A stretch of DNA of 64,000 nucleotides from positions 19,029 through 83,028 of the forward strand of contig JAUCSE010000050.1 in the NCBI GenBank assembly GCA_030445275.1. Reading direction: 5' to 3'. The notes beneath the pieces are model-generated. The model saw only the letters and a program-made list of their open reading frames with translations. It searched no databases and had not been told where the DNA came from. Below, piece after piece: positions 1 through 8,882 of the stretch. Positions within the stretch are counted from its first letter, which is position 1; every line of letters begins with the position of its first letter. Source of the stretch: Mucilaginibacter sp. Its GTDB lineage: Bacteria > Bacteroidota > Bacteroidia > Sphingobacteriales > Sphingobacteriaceae. A program made the position numbers and the translations under genes.

Positions 1-72
1 GTGTTCGGATGCCCCTAAAACCCGAACAGGGCCCGAACAAAATCCGAACACTGGCACTATGTGCCAGTGTTC
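1..72. repeat. Inverted repeats at window edge, hairpin 46-72
   Basis: A 10-base arm GTGTTCGGAT (1-10) is matched by its exact reverse complement at 42-51, with two direct CCCGAACA copies between. Overlapping it, 46-72 forms a perfect 12-bp stem (GAACACTGGCAC / GTGCCAGTGTTC) with a TAT loop. There is no T-run, so a plain intrinsic terminator is not assured. It may be the tail of an upstream unit that begins outside the window. Confidence 0.5.
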
Positions 73-84
73 CTCATAACCACC

Positions 85-168
85 ACGTCATTGCGAGGCA
101 CGAAGCAATCTCTATGCTATACAGAGCGGCTCTGCAAGTAGAGATTGCCACGCTACGCTCGCAATAAC
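85..168. repeat. Dispersed palindrome, family A (degenerate copy)
   Basis: The left arm carries the family core GTCATTGCGAGG and CGAAGCAATCTCT. The right arm (140-168) is a diverged inverted copy. The same family occurs at 5972-6092, 24774-24940 (halves), 47539-47639 and 61147-61179. Confidence 0.7.
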
Positions 169-190
169 ATAGTTTCTTAGTGTTTTTAAT

Positions 191-257
191 TCCCCTCTTT
201 CCGGCGAAGCCGAAGAGAGGGTGGTCCATCCGCCAGTTGGCGGAGATGACCGGGTGA
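191..257. repeat. Dispersed repeat, family F
   Basis: A GC-rich element with a CCGGCGAAGCCG core between CCCTCTTT and AGAGAGGG arms, followed by CCGCCAGTTGGCGG. Related copies lie at 1957-2023, 35360-35426, 35561-35610 and 61065-61131. Confidence 0.65.
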
Positions 258-296
258 GTCTGCACAGAAATACTTAAATTAGACCAACAATAGATC

Positions 297-740
297 ATGG
301 CATATCCCATATTAAAAACTTCTTTTAAAATTGGCATCATTACAGCAACGCTTATGGTGTTGTATGAATTGTCAAACCTGTTACTGATCTATCATTACTT
401 TAAATTTGAATATTATATAGCGGGTGCTGTTATCATCGCTTTAATTACCGGAATTATATTAGCCAAAAATTATCATCCTAAAACCATTAACCATTCAGAG
501 AAAGGTAACCCTGTTACTGATTTAACCAATAAAGAATTTCAGGTTTTGGTAATGATCAGCGAGGGCAAAAGCAACAAAGAAATTGCATCCCTGAATTTTG
601 TGGAGATAAGCACTATTAAAACGCATATCAATAATATTTACTTTAAATTGGGTGTAAAGGATCGTAAAGGTGCTATTGAAATTTATCGGCAATCCCTTTC
701 TACCCAAAAATCAACCCTTTCTCCACCCTCTGTAATTTGA
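297..740 (+). CDS. Membrane-anchored LuxR-type HTH regulator
   Basis: A 147-residue protein. Residues about 8-55 form two hydrophobic segments. Residues about 80-140 form a LuxR/GerE-type helix-turn-helix, recognisable from the LTNKEFQVL start, the GKSNKEIA turn and the STIKTHINNIYFKLG recognition helix. There is no receiver domain, so this is a small one-component regulator tethered to the membrane. It opens a compact operon with DUF4199, YCII-like and YdeI-like genes (gaps 31, 6 and 5 bases) and may regulate it. The ATG at 297 is the only good start. The signal sensed is unknown. Confidence 0.8.
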   Translation: MAYPILKTSFKIGIITATLMVLYELSNLLLIYHYFKFEYYIAGAVIIALITGIILAKNYHPKTINHSEKGNPVTDLTNKEFQVLVMISEGKSNKEIASLNFVEISTIKTHINNIYFKLGVKDRKGAIEIYRQSLSTQKSTLSPPSVI

Positions 741-771
741 TTTTCAAGTTTTAACCCATCACTTTTGTAGT

Positions 772-1299
772 ATGAACAACAAATATCCCTGGAAACAAGC
801 CATTATTACCGGCCTTATTGTTGGTGTTTTTGCCATAGGGTCTTTCACTATCGCTGATAGTCTGAACAAACATTTTGCCTGGGGCATCAATACGATAACA
901 ATTCGTGGACTTACTGGCCTGCTCACCCTGGTTATTCTGGCTATTGGTATTTACTCCGGGATGCAAAGTATTAAAAGGAGTTCCGGTGGGAGGCTGACTT
1001 ACGGCCAGGCTTTATTGGCTGGTTTCATTATTGCCTTGACCGCCGGTATTATAACTGCGTTGGTAGGATTTGTATATTGTAACTATATCAATCCTGGTTA
1101 TTCAGCTTATATGCTTAATGAAAGCAAAAAAGGGATAATAGCCGATGGGAAAAGCCCTGCAGAGGTTGCTGCAAGTATGGCCAGTTTACAACAGCAATGG
1201 ACAACCGGCGCACAAATGCTGCAAGCCTTGGTTGGCCAAACCGTTTGCGGAACGGTGATTGCTTTGGTGATGGGTTTATTTATAAGAAGCAAAAAATAA
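772..1299 (+). CDS. DUF4199 family membrane protein
   Basis: 175 residues with four hydrophobic segments (about 10-30, 45-65, 80-105 and 150-170). The GGRLTYGQALLAGF stretch after the second segment and the long hydrophilic loop (about 110-145) before the last helix are characteristic of the DUF4199 family, which is common in Bacteroidota and has no assigned biochemical role. It lies 31 bases downstream of the LuxR-type gene and 6 bases upstream of the YCII-like gene, so it is very probably cotranscribed. Confidence 0.8.
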   Translation: MNNKYPWKQAIITGLIVGVFAIGSFTIADSLNKHFAWGINTITIRGLTGLLTLVILAIGIYSGMQSIKRSSGGRLTYGQALLAGFIIALTAGIITALVGFVYCNYINPGYSAYMLNESKKGIIADGKSPAEVAASMASLQQQWTTGAQMLQALVGQTVCGTVIALVMGLFIRSKK

Positions 1300-1305
1300 T
1301 TTTAA

Positions 1306-1713
1306 ATGATGAAATACATATTTACAATTGCCATTTTTCTCTTTTCGGCGGGTGTATTTGCACAGCAAAAGCAAAACCAATATATCTTGATCATCAGATC
1401 AAAAGCCGATATTAAAGTATCAGCAGAAGTTATAAAAACCAATATTAAACACTGGCAGGATTTTATGGGTGATCTGGGGAAAAATGGTAAAATAGCCGGG
1501 GGATATCGTCCTGCTACAGATGGCGTAACTATTAGCGGAACAGATAAAACAGTGAAGGAAAGTGCGTATATTGTGAATGGCGAAGTGGTTAGTTCCTTCC
1601 TGATCATCAACGCCGAAGATTTAAATGAGGCAAAGCAAATTGCCGCTAAATGCCCGGTATTTGAACTGCAGGGCAATGTTGAAATAAGACCAATACAAAA
1701 CACCGCTAACTAA
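1306..1713 (+). CDS. Secreted YCII-like (DGPF) domain protein
   Basis: 135 residues with an N-terminal signal peptide (residues 1-19, ending VFAQ). The mature part begins with a beta strand QNQYILIIRS and ends with the FELQGNVEIRPI strand, the layout of YCII/DGPF-domain proteins (ferredoxin-like fold). An export signal is less usual for this family, which is mostly cytoplasmic. ATG codons at 1306 and 1309 are both possible starts. Third gene of the LuxR/DUF4199 operon. No enzymatic role can be assigned. Confidence 0.65.
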   Translation: MMKYIFTIAIFLFSAGVFAQQKQNQYILIIRSKADIKVSAEVIKTNIKHWQDFMGDLGKNGKIAGGYRPATDGVTISGTDKTVKESAYIVNGEVVSSFLIINAEDLNEAKQIAAKCPVFELQGNVEIRPIQNTAN

Positions 1714-1718
1714 TCATC

Positions 1719-1940
1719 ATGCTTAAAAAAGGAGAACATATAGAAGGCACACCTGCAGAATTGCAGGCGCTTCTTGATCAGGATGCAGAAGCAAACACAT
1801 TTTTTGAAGGCTTATCCAAATCCTATAAACAGGGGTATTGTGATTGGGTGGGCTCAGCCAAACAGGAGGATACCCGTAAAGTGAGGGCTGATAAAGCGAT
1901 GATCATGCTTCGTAATAAACAAAAAACGTTAAAGACATAA
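1719..1940 (+). CDS. Small YdeI/OmpD-associated-like protein
   Basis: 73 residues matching the C-terminal helical module of YdeI/OmpD-associated proteins (called bacteriocin-protection in some annotations): LLDQDAEANTFFEGLS, then YCDWVGSAKQEDTRKVRADKA. Only this module is present, whereas full-length members carry an N-terminal domain of about 100 residues. It is therefore a stand-alone module or a trimmed copy. It begins 5 bases after the YCII-like gene and closes the operon. Confidence 0.65.
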   Translation: MLKKGEHIEGTPAELQALLDQDAEANTFFEGLSKSYKQGYCDWVGSAKQEDTRKVRADKAMIMLRNKQKTLKT

Positions 1941-2352
1941 ACTGCCGAAAATTTACTCACCCTGACATCTCCGCCAGCCGGCGGATTGTCGACCCTCTCT
2001 TCGGCTTCGCCGGAAAGAGGGTGAAGAAAAATATAGCTTTGTCATGCTGAACGGTTGAAGCATCTATTGTCCGCTGCGCATGTTTACCAATAAACCTTTT
2101 GGTACTTCCCACAACAATTTCTTTTATCCTTGCTCCTTTATCTTTTAATCTTTTATCCCCCACCCCACAGGTTAATGCTTTTTTAATGTTTTATTAAGTC
2201 GGTTAAATTTATTTGTACAACGGCAATTAAATAAAGAGGATATTGGTGCAGCTACAAGATATTGCCCCGGCAATGTAGCTAACAATCCATAAAACCTATT
2301 TTGCTAAACCAATTGTATCAAGCGAAAAACCAATTATTCGCAAAATAAATTA
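1941..2352. other. Intergenic region with repeat copies and GH leader
   Basis: Holds a family F repeat (1957-2023), half of a family B2 repeat (about 2039-2069, GTCATGCTGAACG...GCATCTATT) and an AT-rich leader for the following glycosidase. The leader contains the 15-mer TTAATGTTTTATTAA (2183-2197), which recurs exactly upstream of the GH3 gene at 10173. No coding sequence is apparent. Confidence 0.6.
1957..2023. repeat. Dispersed repeat, family F
   Basis: CCGCCAGCCGGCGG followed by CCCTCTCTTCGGCTTCGCC and GGAAAGAGGG. Inverted orientation relative to the copy at 191-257. Confidence 0.65.
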
Positions 2353-4527
2353 ATGATGAAGAACAAGTTTTTTACCTATGCCGGCACTATTTTACTGACT
2401 TTAAACCTGATTTCGGCGCTGCTGTTTGCAAAACCGATATCGCCACCCATTATTGACACACTGTTGAATGGCTATAATGTACAATGGGATACCCCTGGAC
2501 CAACCTCGGCACAATCCATGCCGATTGGCAATGGGGATATTGGCCTTAATGTATGGGTGGAGCAAAACGGCGATCTTGTCTTTTACATCAGCAAAACCGA
2601 TGCCTGGGGCGGCGAGCTGGAGCAACAAAAAGACTCCTGGATGAAACAGGGGGGCATATTGATGAAATTGGGTGCCATACACGTATCCCTGAGCCCTAAT
2701 CCATTAGAGAAAAGTACAGTATTTAAACAGATCCTCAAACTGCGTAACGGCGAGATCTGGATACAGGAAGGCGAAGGAAAAACAGCTGTCAGGCTACGGA
2801 TTTGGGTTGATGCCAATCACCCGGTGATCAGGGTAGAGGCACAAAGCAGCAGTCCGGTTGTCGTAAATGTAAAACTGGATAACTGGCGTGCCGGGCAAAC
2901 GGATACCATCCTTAATAATCAACAAAACCGGATAGCCTGGTATCATCATAATTTGGCCACTGCCGATCCGCATTTGGCCAACCTTACTTTTGGAGCCATA
3001 GTAAGGGGTAAGGGGCTTGTTAATAAAGATGCATCTACCTTGCAATCGGGCAAGGTTACCTCGCAGCTCATTTCCATTTATCCCTTAACGGCAGTTGCGA
3101 ACAGTGGCAGTGAATGGCTTACTAAACTGGAAAAGCAATCGGCAGCTATTGAAAAACGGGCCTTAGAGCAAACCCGTTCGGCGCATCAAAAATGGTGGCA
3201 GCAATTCTGGAACCGCAGCTGGGTGTTTTTACATGGTGATGAACAGGCCACGCAGGTTACCCAGGGTTATGTATTGCAGCGTTTTGTTACTGCTTGTGCT
3301 GGTCGTGGGACTGGTCCTATTAAATTCAACGGGTCTATTTTTGTGGTAGATAACCCCGCCTGGAAACATGGCGACAAAACCGAAGCTGTTAATGCCGATT
3401 TCAGGGCCTGGGGCGGGCAATACTGGTTTCAAAATACGCGGCCCATGTACTGGCCCCGACTGATGGCCGGCGATTTTGATATGATGCTGCCTTTATTTAA
3501 TATGTACGCGAAGATTTTGCCTGCTAACACGGCGCAGGTGAAACAATTCTATAATCATGGAGGTGCTTATTTTGCAGAAACCGCTCCCTTTTGGGGTGGC
3601 TTGCAGTTTATGGGCCCCAAGGTAAAGGCTAACTATACCAACCACTACTTTACACCCATACTAGAGCTGAGCATGATGATGCTCGATTATTACGAATACA
3701 CCGGCGATACCCGGTTTGCTAAGCAAACGCTACTGCCTGTAGCCACCGCCGGTCTGCAATTTTTCGATCAGCATTTTGGCCGCGATAGCGCAGGCAAATT
3801 ACTGCTTGACCCAGATAACTCTATCGAAATGTTTTGGAAGGTGCATAACCCTGCGCCCGATATTGCCGGTTTGCATGCCGTATTAAGCCGGATGATCAAG
3901 CTTCCAGCTTCACTGGTTGATGATAAAATCCGCAGGCAATGGCAAAAACTATACAGCGAACTGCCGCCACTACCGGTTGCAGACGATAAAAAGACGCTTT
4001 TGCCCTATACTGGTCCGCAAACGGCCAAATCATTTAACAGCGAAAACCCGGAATTGTATGCTATATATCCGTTCCGGCTTTATGGTATAGGCAAGCCCGA
4101 TCTGCAGCTTGCCCTGAATACTTTTAATGCCCGTAAGCAACGTGCCAAAGGCTGCTGGGTGCAGGACCCGATACAGGCCGCCATGCTTGGCGAAGCGGAT
4201 GTGGCCAAGGATTATGTAAGCTTTGCCCTCACCCGTAAATCGCCCGATCTGAGATTTCCGGCCTTTTGGGCTACCGGTAATGACTATCACCCTGATGAAG
4301 ATAACGGCGGTAATGGCGAGAACGGTCTGCAGCAAATGTTAATGCAAACTGATGGAAAAAAAATCATCCTGTTGCCCGCATGGCCCGCCGGTTGGGATGC
4401 CGATTTTAAGCTGAATGCCCCTTACAATACCACGGTGGAGGGCAAAGTGGTAAAAGGTAAACTGGTGAATGTTAAAGTTACACCGGCCAGTCGCGCAATT
4501 GACGTGGTTGATATGAGCAAAAAATAA
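2353..4527 (+). CDS. DUF5703 / GH95-like secreted glycoside hydrolase
   Basis: 724 residues with an N-terminal signal sequence (about 1-27). Residues about 35-270 form a beta-rich N-terminal domain with the MPIGNGDIGLNVWV motif, matching DUF5703 and the N-terminal domain of GH95 enzymes. Residues about 280-700 look like an (alpha/alpha)6 barrel with W-rich motifs (NADFRAWGGQYWFQN, AETAPFWGG). Family GH95 contains alpha-L-fucosidases and galactosidases, but the substrate here is not certain. The following esterase gene starts 3 bases after the stop, so the two probably act on the same decorated glycan in the periplasm or outside the cell. Confidence 0.75.
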   Translation: MMKNKFFTYAGTILLTLNLISALLFAKPISPPIIDTLLNGYNVQWDTPGPTSAQSMPIGNGDIGLNVWVEQNGDLVFYISKTDAWGGELEQQKDSWMKQGGILMKLGAIHVSLSPNPLEKSTVFKQILKLRNGEIWIQEGEGKTAVRLRIWVDANHPVIRVEAQSSSPVVVNVKLDNWRAGQTDTILNNQQNRIAWYHHNLATADPHLANLTFGAIVRGKGLVNKDASTLQSGKVTSQLISIYPLTAVANSGSEWLTKLEKQSAAIEKRALEQTRSAHQKWWQQFWNRSWVFLHGDEQATQVTQGYVLQRFVTACAGRGTGPIKFNGSIFVVDNPAWKHGDKTEAVNADFRAWGGQYWFQNTRPMYWPRLMAGDFDMMLPLFNMYAKILPANTAQVKQFYNHGGAYFAETAPFWGGLQFMGPKVKANYTNHYFTPILELSMMMLDYYEYTGDTRFAKQTLLPVATAGLQFFDQHFGRDSAGKLLLDPDNSIEMFWKVHNPAPDIAGLHAVLSRMIKLPASLVDDKIRRQWQKLYSELPPLPVADDKKTLLPYTGPQTAKSFNSENPELYAIYPFRLYGIGKPDLQLALNTFNARKQRAKGCWVQDPIQAAMLGEADVAKDYVSFALTRKSPDLRFPAFWATGNDYHPDEDNGGNGENGLQQMLMQTDGKKIILLPAWPAGWDADFKLNAPYNTTVEGKVVKGKLVNVKVTPASRAIDVVDMSKK

Positions 4528-4530
4528 AAG

Positions 4531-5919
4531 ATGATGAAAAAGATTTTAACCATCCTGTTAGCTTTAAGCTTTGCCTTATCAACAAGTGCGGTAACCCGCA
4601 TCACCTGCATCGGTGCAAGCATCACTTATGGCGCTACCCTGCCCGATCCGGCGAGACAATCATTCCCGGGGCAGCTGCAAACATTGCTGGGTAAAAATTA
4701 CGAGGTCAATAATTTTGGTGTGAGCGGAACTACGCTGCTGCGCAAGGGAAATTTCCCCTATTGGAACACTCCTGCCTATCAGCAGGCATTGAAAAGCAAA
4801 CCCGATATTGTTTTTATTGACCTGGGTGGTAACGATAGCAAGCTCATCAACCGGGCTCATTATGATGAATTTGAAGGCGATTATCACGCGCTGATCAACT
4901 CATTCAAACAATTGCCGTCGCACCCGCGTATTGTTTTGTTGCTGGCTATGCCCTCTTTTGAAAAAGATACCACGGGCATTTATGATCCGGTGATCGTAAA
5001 CCAAATTAACCCGCACATCAGACAGGTAGCCTACGACGAAAGGCTGGAAGTGCTGGACATGCACTCTCCATTGATTAACCATGACGACTGGACACCCGAT
5101 AAAATACATCCTAATGTGCAGGGCTCGGCAATTGCCGCTAAAAAACTGTATGATATAGTAGTGCAACCCCGGGATACCACGTTTGATATTTTCAAAAGCA
5201 TTAAAGAACCTTACAAAACCGACTCATTTTACGGCTACCCCTGCGCTACTTTTATACTTAACGGCCGGGAATGCAAAGTGGTAAAACCCAAATGGGCGGC
5301 GAAGGGCCATCCCTGGATATGGCGGGCACGCTTCTGGGGCCATGAACCGCAAACCGATATCGCCCTGCTTGAGCGTGGTTTCCATGTAGTGTACTCCGAT
5401 GTTGCGGAGTTATTGGGCAATGACGAAGCTATAACCCGGTGGAACAATTTCTATAAGATACTGCACGATGGCGGTCTTGGGCAAAAGGCCGTACTGGAGG
5501 GCATGAGTCGTGGCGGTATCTATATTTACAACTGGGCAGCAGTAAACCCAACCAAAGTAGCGGCTGTATATGCCGATAACGCGCTGCTCGACCTGCAATT
5601 CTGGTCCGATTCAACCCTGTTAGAAAAGGATTTTAATTTAACCTATGTGAGACAGTTGGGAGCATTAAAGGCAAGTCCGCTGGATAAGGTGGCACAGATT
5701 GTAAAGGGTGGGTACCCCATGCTGCATCTCTCGGCCGATGAAGACGAAGCCCTTGATCCATCAAAAAATACCTTATTGTTTGAGCAAAAGGTAAAAGCGT
5801 TGGGTGGTTCCATTACGGTTATTCATAAACCAGGCTTTAAGCACCATCCACATAGTTTGCCAAATCCGGCACCTATTGTCGATTTTATTTTAAAGGCAAC
5901 TGGGTATGCAGTAGAGTAG
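4531..5919 (+). CDS. Double esterase: SGNH hydrolase fused to alpha/beta hydrolase
   Basis: 462 residues with a signal peptide (1-20). Residues about 22-212 form an SGNH/GDSL hydrolase: block I GASITYG (Ser30), block III GGND (Asn101) and block V DKIHP (Asp190, His193). Residues about 225-460 form a second, alpha/beta-hydrolase domain with the nucleophile elbow GMSRGG (Ser326), an acidic candidate in LSADEDEALDP and a late His in KPGFKHHPH. It likely removes acyl groups (for example acetyl) from polysaccharide. Cotranscribed with the GH95-like enzyme. ATG at 4531 and 4534 are both possible starts. Confidence 0.8.
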   Translation: MMKKILTILLALSFALSTSAVTRITCIGASITYGATLPDPARQSFPGQLQTLLGKNYEVNNFGVSGTTLLRKGNFPYWNTPAYQQALKSKPDIVFIDLGGNDSKLINRAHYDEFEGDYHALINSFKQLPSHPRIVLLLAMPSFEKDTTGIYDPVIVNQINPHIRQVAYDERLEVLDMHSPLINHDDWTPDKIHPNVQGSAIAAKKLYDIVVQPRDTTFDIFKSIKEPYKTDSFYGYPCATFILNGRECKVVKPKWAAKGHPWIWRARFWGHEPQTDIALLERGFHVVYSDVAELLGNDEAITRWNNFYKILHDGGLGQKAVLEGMSRGGIYIYNWAAVNPTKVAAVYADNALLDLQFWSDSTLLEKDFNLTYVRQLGALKASPLDKVAQIVKGGYPMLHLSADEDEALDPSKNTLLFEQKVKALGGSITVIHKPGFKHHPHSLPNPAPIVDFILKATGYAVE

Positions 5920-6320
5920 ATTCACCCCACCTACACTTCGCTGGGTGATATTCCTTGAGGAAGATTCCTATCCGCGCGTCATTGCGAGGTACGAAGCAAT
6001 CTCTATGCTATACAGAGCGAGTAAATAGAGGATAACTTTCATAGCCGACCTGCCTGTGTAGAGATTACTTCGTACCTCGCAATGACGCGCGGATAATAAG
6101 GAAGGCGTAGCGATAACCAGGTGAGTAAAATCATCAGTTTTTAAAGTCAATGGTGTATAGTAACCACGTCCTCATATAATCACATAATCCTTGAATGTAA
6201 ACTGTTTTTATTGTAATTTAGCCATTGCCGTCATCTAAATATGAGCTATATTTTTTTGACCTAAATTATAAAATACAGCGCGGGTACTTAAGTTGTAATA
6301 CTTAACGTGTACTTATCAAC
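5920..6320. other. Intergenic region upstream of the membrane regulator
   Basis: Contains the family A palindrome (5972-6092) and an AT-rich leader. Just before the next gene TACTTA occurs three times (6285-6290, 6299-6304, 6310-6315), and TTAAGT/ACTTAA form a small inverted repeat at 6288-6305. This may be an operator, possibly for autoregulation, but the sequence alone does not show that. Confidence 0.4.
5972..6092. repeat. Dispersed palindrome, family A (complete copy)
   Basis: Arms 5972-6004 and 6060-6092 are near-perfect inverted copies containing CGCGTCATTGCGAGGTACG, with one mismatch in the GAAGCAATCTCT part. The spacer is 55 bases with no coding potential. Confidence 0.85.
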
Positions 6321-8882
6321 ATGAGATTTTTTTTATCGGGAATAATTGCGGTTATTTTTTTAAATATACTATTCGTACCACCTGTTTATGCGCAATCATA
6401 TGGGCTTGGTTTTTATAGCCATGAAGTAGTACAGGATAAGCGCACCACACTAAACCTGAGCCTTACCAATATAACGCCTAAGGATAACCTGGAAATCTCT
6501 TTCGATCTTTCTTTTATCCCCAATCAGCAAATATATTTTGGCTATATACTCAGGCTTGTTGGCGATGATAAGCAAAATATCGACCTGGTGTATGATAACC
6601 AGGCAAATACCCGCCATTTCAAGATCATCATAGGCGATAAGCTCTCCAAAATTTCCTTTAACATTGATGACAAGGTATTGTATGATGGCTGGAGCAAGAT
6701 CAGGTTATTGGTAGATTATAAACACGATAAGCTCACCGTATTTTCAGATAAGGCATCCTACACCGAATCGGGCGTGCATTTAAAACCGGGCAGCAATTAT
6801 AAATTGCTTTTTGGGGCAAATGCTTACCGACAATATCAAACTACAGATCTGCCTCCATTTAAATTGAGGGATGTAAAGGCCCTGCAGAACGATAAGCTGC
6901 TAGCCTGGTGGCCGTTGAGTGAATGGCAGGGAGATGAGGCTCAGGAAACAGTTAACCAGAACAATGGTACGGTTACCAATCCCCTGTGGATCAAATCGCG
7001 CCACCGCAACTGGCAAATAGAAAAGGAGCTTACCATTGCCGGAACGGCCAGCCTCGCCTTTGACCCGGCTACCGAAACGGTTTATATCATTACTGCCGAC
7101 TCTTTACTTTCCTATTCAGAAAGCAAAATACCGCAATTAACAAGTGCAGCCTATCAAACCGGAAAGCAACAATTAATACCCGGCGATCAGGCCGTATATA
7201 ATAAAGGTAAGCTTTATTATCTTTTTATTGATCAAAAAGCTATTGCCACGTATGGGATAAAAGATCAAAAGTGGGATAAGACTTTTAAAAATATGCCCCT
7301 GGCCACCAATTCAGGGCATTTAAACAAGTTTTTTTGTAAAACAGACACCTCTATTTACACCGTAGGTGGTTACGGTCAGCTGGTTTATAAAGACAGCATA
7401 AAACAATATCATGTAGCTACCGGCACCTGGCAGGATATTAAAACCAAAGGCGATGTATTCACACCGCGCTACATGGCCGGTTTGGGTACCAATCTAGCGG
7501 GCGATACGGCCTATGTAATGGGTGGTTATGGCAGCGCTTCGGGCCAGCAAATTGTAAACCCACGCAATTTGTATGATATGATGCGTTTTGCGGTTAAAAC
7601 TAAAACGTTTAAGAAATTATTTAGCATTGAAGTTAAAAAGGAAGATTTTGTATTTGCCAACTCGCTGGTTATCAATGAAAAATCGCGAACCTATTATGGC
7701 CTTATTTTTCCGCAGCATAAATATAATTCCAATCTGCAACTGATACGTGGCTCGCTTGATAAATCTGCCTATCAATTGGTTGGCGATACCATTCCTTACT
7801 TATTCCATGATATACACTCCTATGCCGATGTATATTACTGTCCGCACAGCGGCAAGTTTTTAACAGTTACCCTTTTTAAAGAGAATGAGCAAACCCGGGT
7901 TAAAATATATTCGCTTTTGGGTCCGCCGGAACCCTTGGAAACACCAATAATAAGCGAGGCTAGCTTTAATTACATTTTATGGATAAGTGGATTGCTGCTT
8001 GCTGGTTTGGGTATAACAGCGGGTGTGCTGATCTATCGCAAAAAGAAGGCAAAGGCGGTGGGACATCAACCCCAACCGTTGAAAGAACCTGTGATTAGCC
8101 TTGCGGCGGGAATAGATGTTACACCCCATGAAACAGAAGAGGAAAATTATCTGAACCATAATAAGAACGCCATATTTTTATTTGGCGATCTGCAGCTTTT
8201 TACACCCGAAGGTAATGAGATCACCAAGTATTTTACACCATTACTAAAAGAACTGTTTTTGGTTATTTTGTTGTATTCGGTAAAATTAGGGAGAGGGGTA
8301 AGCTCCGAAAAACTGAATGAGATACTTTGGTTTGATAAATCAGAAAAAAGCGCCCGCAACAACCGTTCGGTAAATATTGCTAAGCTCAAATCATTACTTG
8401 ATAAAATGGGGCACTGTCATTTATCAAAGGATACCGGTTTCTGGAAAATAGAGATCGATTATCACCAGATCATGGTTGATTATCATAACTATCTGAGCAT
8501 CGTATCAAACAAAACCAAACTCAACAAGCAAAAGATCATACAGCTTACGGATATTACACAAAGAGGTAATTTTTTATCGAACATTGAATACGAATGGCTG
8601 GATACCTTTAAATCAGAAGTATCCAACGAAATAACTGACTCCTATATACAATTCGCGGGTACCATTAAAGTTGCCGACGATCCGGAGTTTTTGATCAAGC
8701 TGGCCAATGATATTTTTTACTTCGACCCGGTAAACGAAGATGCCATGATATTAAAGTGCAAAGCTTTATCCTTTTTAGGTAAACACTCGCTGGCAAAAAA
8801 TACCTTCGAAAACTTTAACAAGGAGTATAAGGTGATCTACGGCGAAGCCTTTGAACGCGATTTTCATTCTATTTTAGAGTAA
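6321..8882 (+). CDS. Membrane-spanning one-component regulator (Kelch-type ectodomain, SARP-like output)
   Basis: 853 residues. Signal peptide 1-24. Residues about 28-220 resemble a concanavalin/LamG-like beta-sandwich (the LLAWWPLSEWQG motif). Residues about 230-535 contain Kelch-like repeats (VGGYGQLVYKDS...TGTWQDI; VMGGYGSASG). One membrane helix lies at about 549-571, followed by basic RKKKAK. The cytoplasmic part (about 610-853) has a winged-helix OmpR/SARP-type module (LFGDLQLFTPEG; LNEILWFDKSEKSARNNRSVNIAKL) and a helical BTAD/TPR-like tail. It probably senses an extracellular ligand and acts directly on DNA. The stop overlaps the ATG of the next gene. The target genes are unknown. Confidence 0.75.
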   Translation: MRFFLSGIIAVIFLNILFVPPVYAQSYGLGFYSHEVVQDKRTTLNLSLTNITPKDNLEISFDLSFIPNQQIYFGYILRLVGDDKQNIDLVYDNQANTRHFKIIIGDKLSKISFNIDDKVLYDGWSKIRLLVDYKHDKLTVFSDKASYTESGVHLKPGSNYKLLFGANAYRQYQTTDLPPFKLRDVKALQNDKLLAWWPLSEWQGDEAQETVNQNNGTVTNPLWIKSRHRNWQIEKELTIAGTASLAFDPATETVYIITADSLLSYSESKIPQLTSAAYQTGKQQLIPGDQAVYNKGKLYYLFIDQKAIATYGIKDQKWDKTFKNMPLATNSGHLNKFFCKTDTSIYTVGGYGQLVYKDSIKQYHVATGTWQDIKTKGDVFTPRYMAGLGTNLAGDTAYVMGGYGSASGQQIVNPRNLYDMMRFAVKTKTFKKLFSIEVKKEDFVFANSLVINEKSRTYYGLIFPQHKYNSNLQLIRGSLDKSAYQLVGDTIPYLFHDIHSYADVYYCPHSGKFLTVTLFKENEQTRVKIYSLLGPPEPLETPIISEASFNYILWISGLLLAGLGITAGVLIYRKKKAKAVGHQPQPLKEPVISLAAGIDVTPHETEEENYLNHNKNAIFLFGDLQLFTPEGNEITKYFTPLLKELFLVILLYSVKLGRGVSSEKLNEILWFDKSEKSARNNRSVNIAKLKSLLDKMGHCHLSKDTGFWKIEIDYHQIMVDYHNYLSIVSNKTKLNKQKIIQLTDITQRGNFLSNIEYEWLDTFKSEVSNEITDSYIQFAGTIKVADDPEFLIKLANDIFYFDPVNEDAMILKCKALSFLGKHSLAKNTFENFNKEYKVIYGEAFERDFHSILE

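Noticed and set aside
1719..1940. The 73-residue YdeI-like gene as a pseudogene
   Set aside because: It has a complete C-terminal module, an intact frame and operon spacing. Only the N-terminal domain is missing, which also occurs in stand-alone forms.
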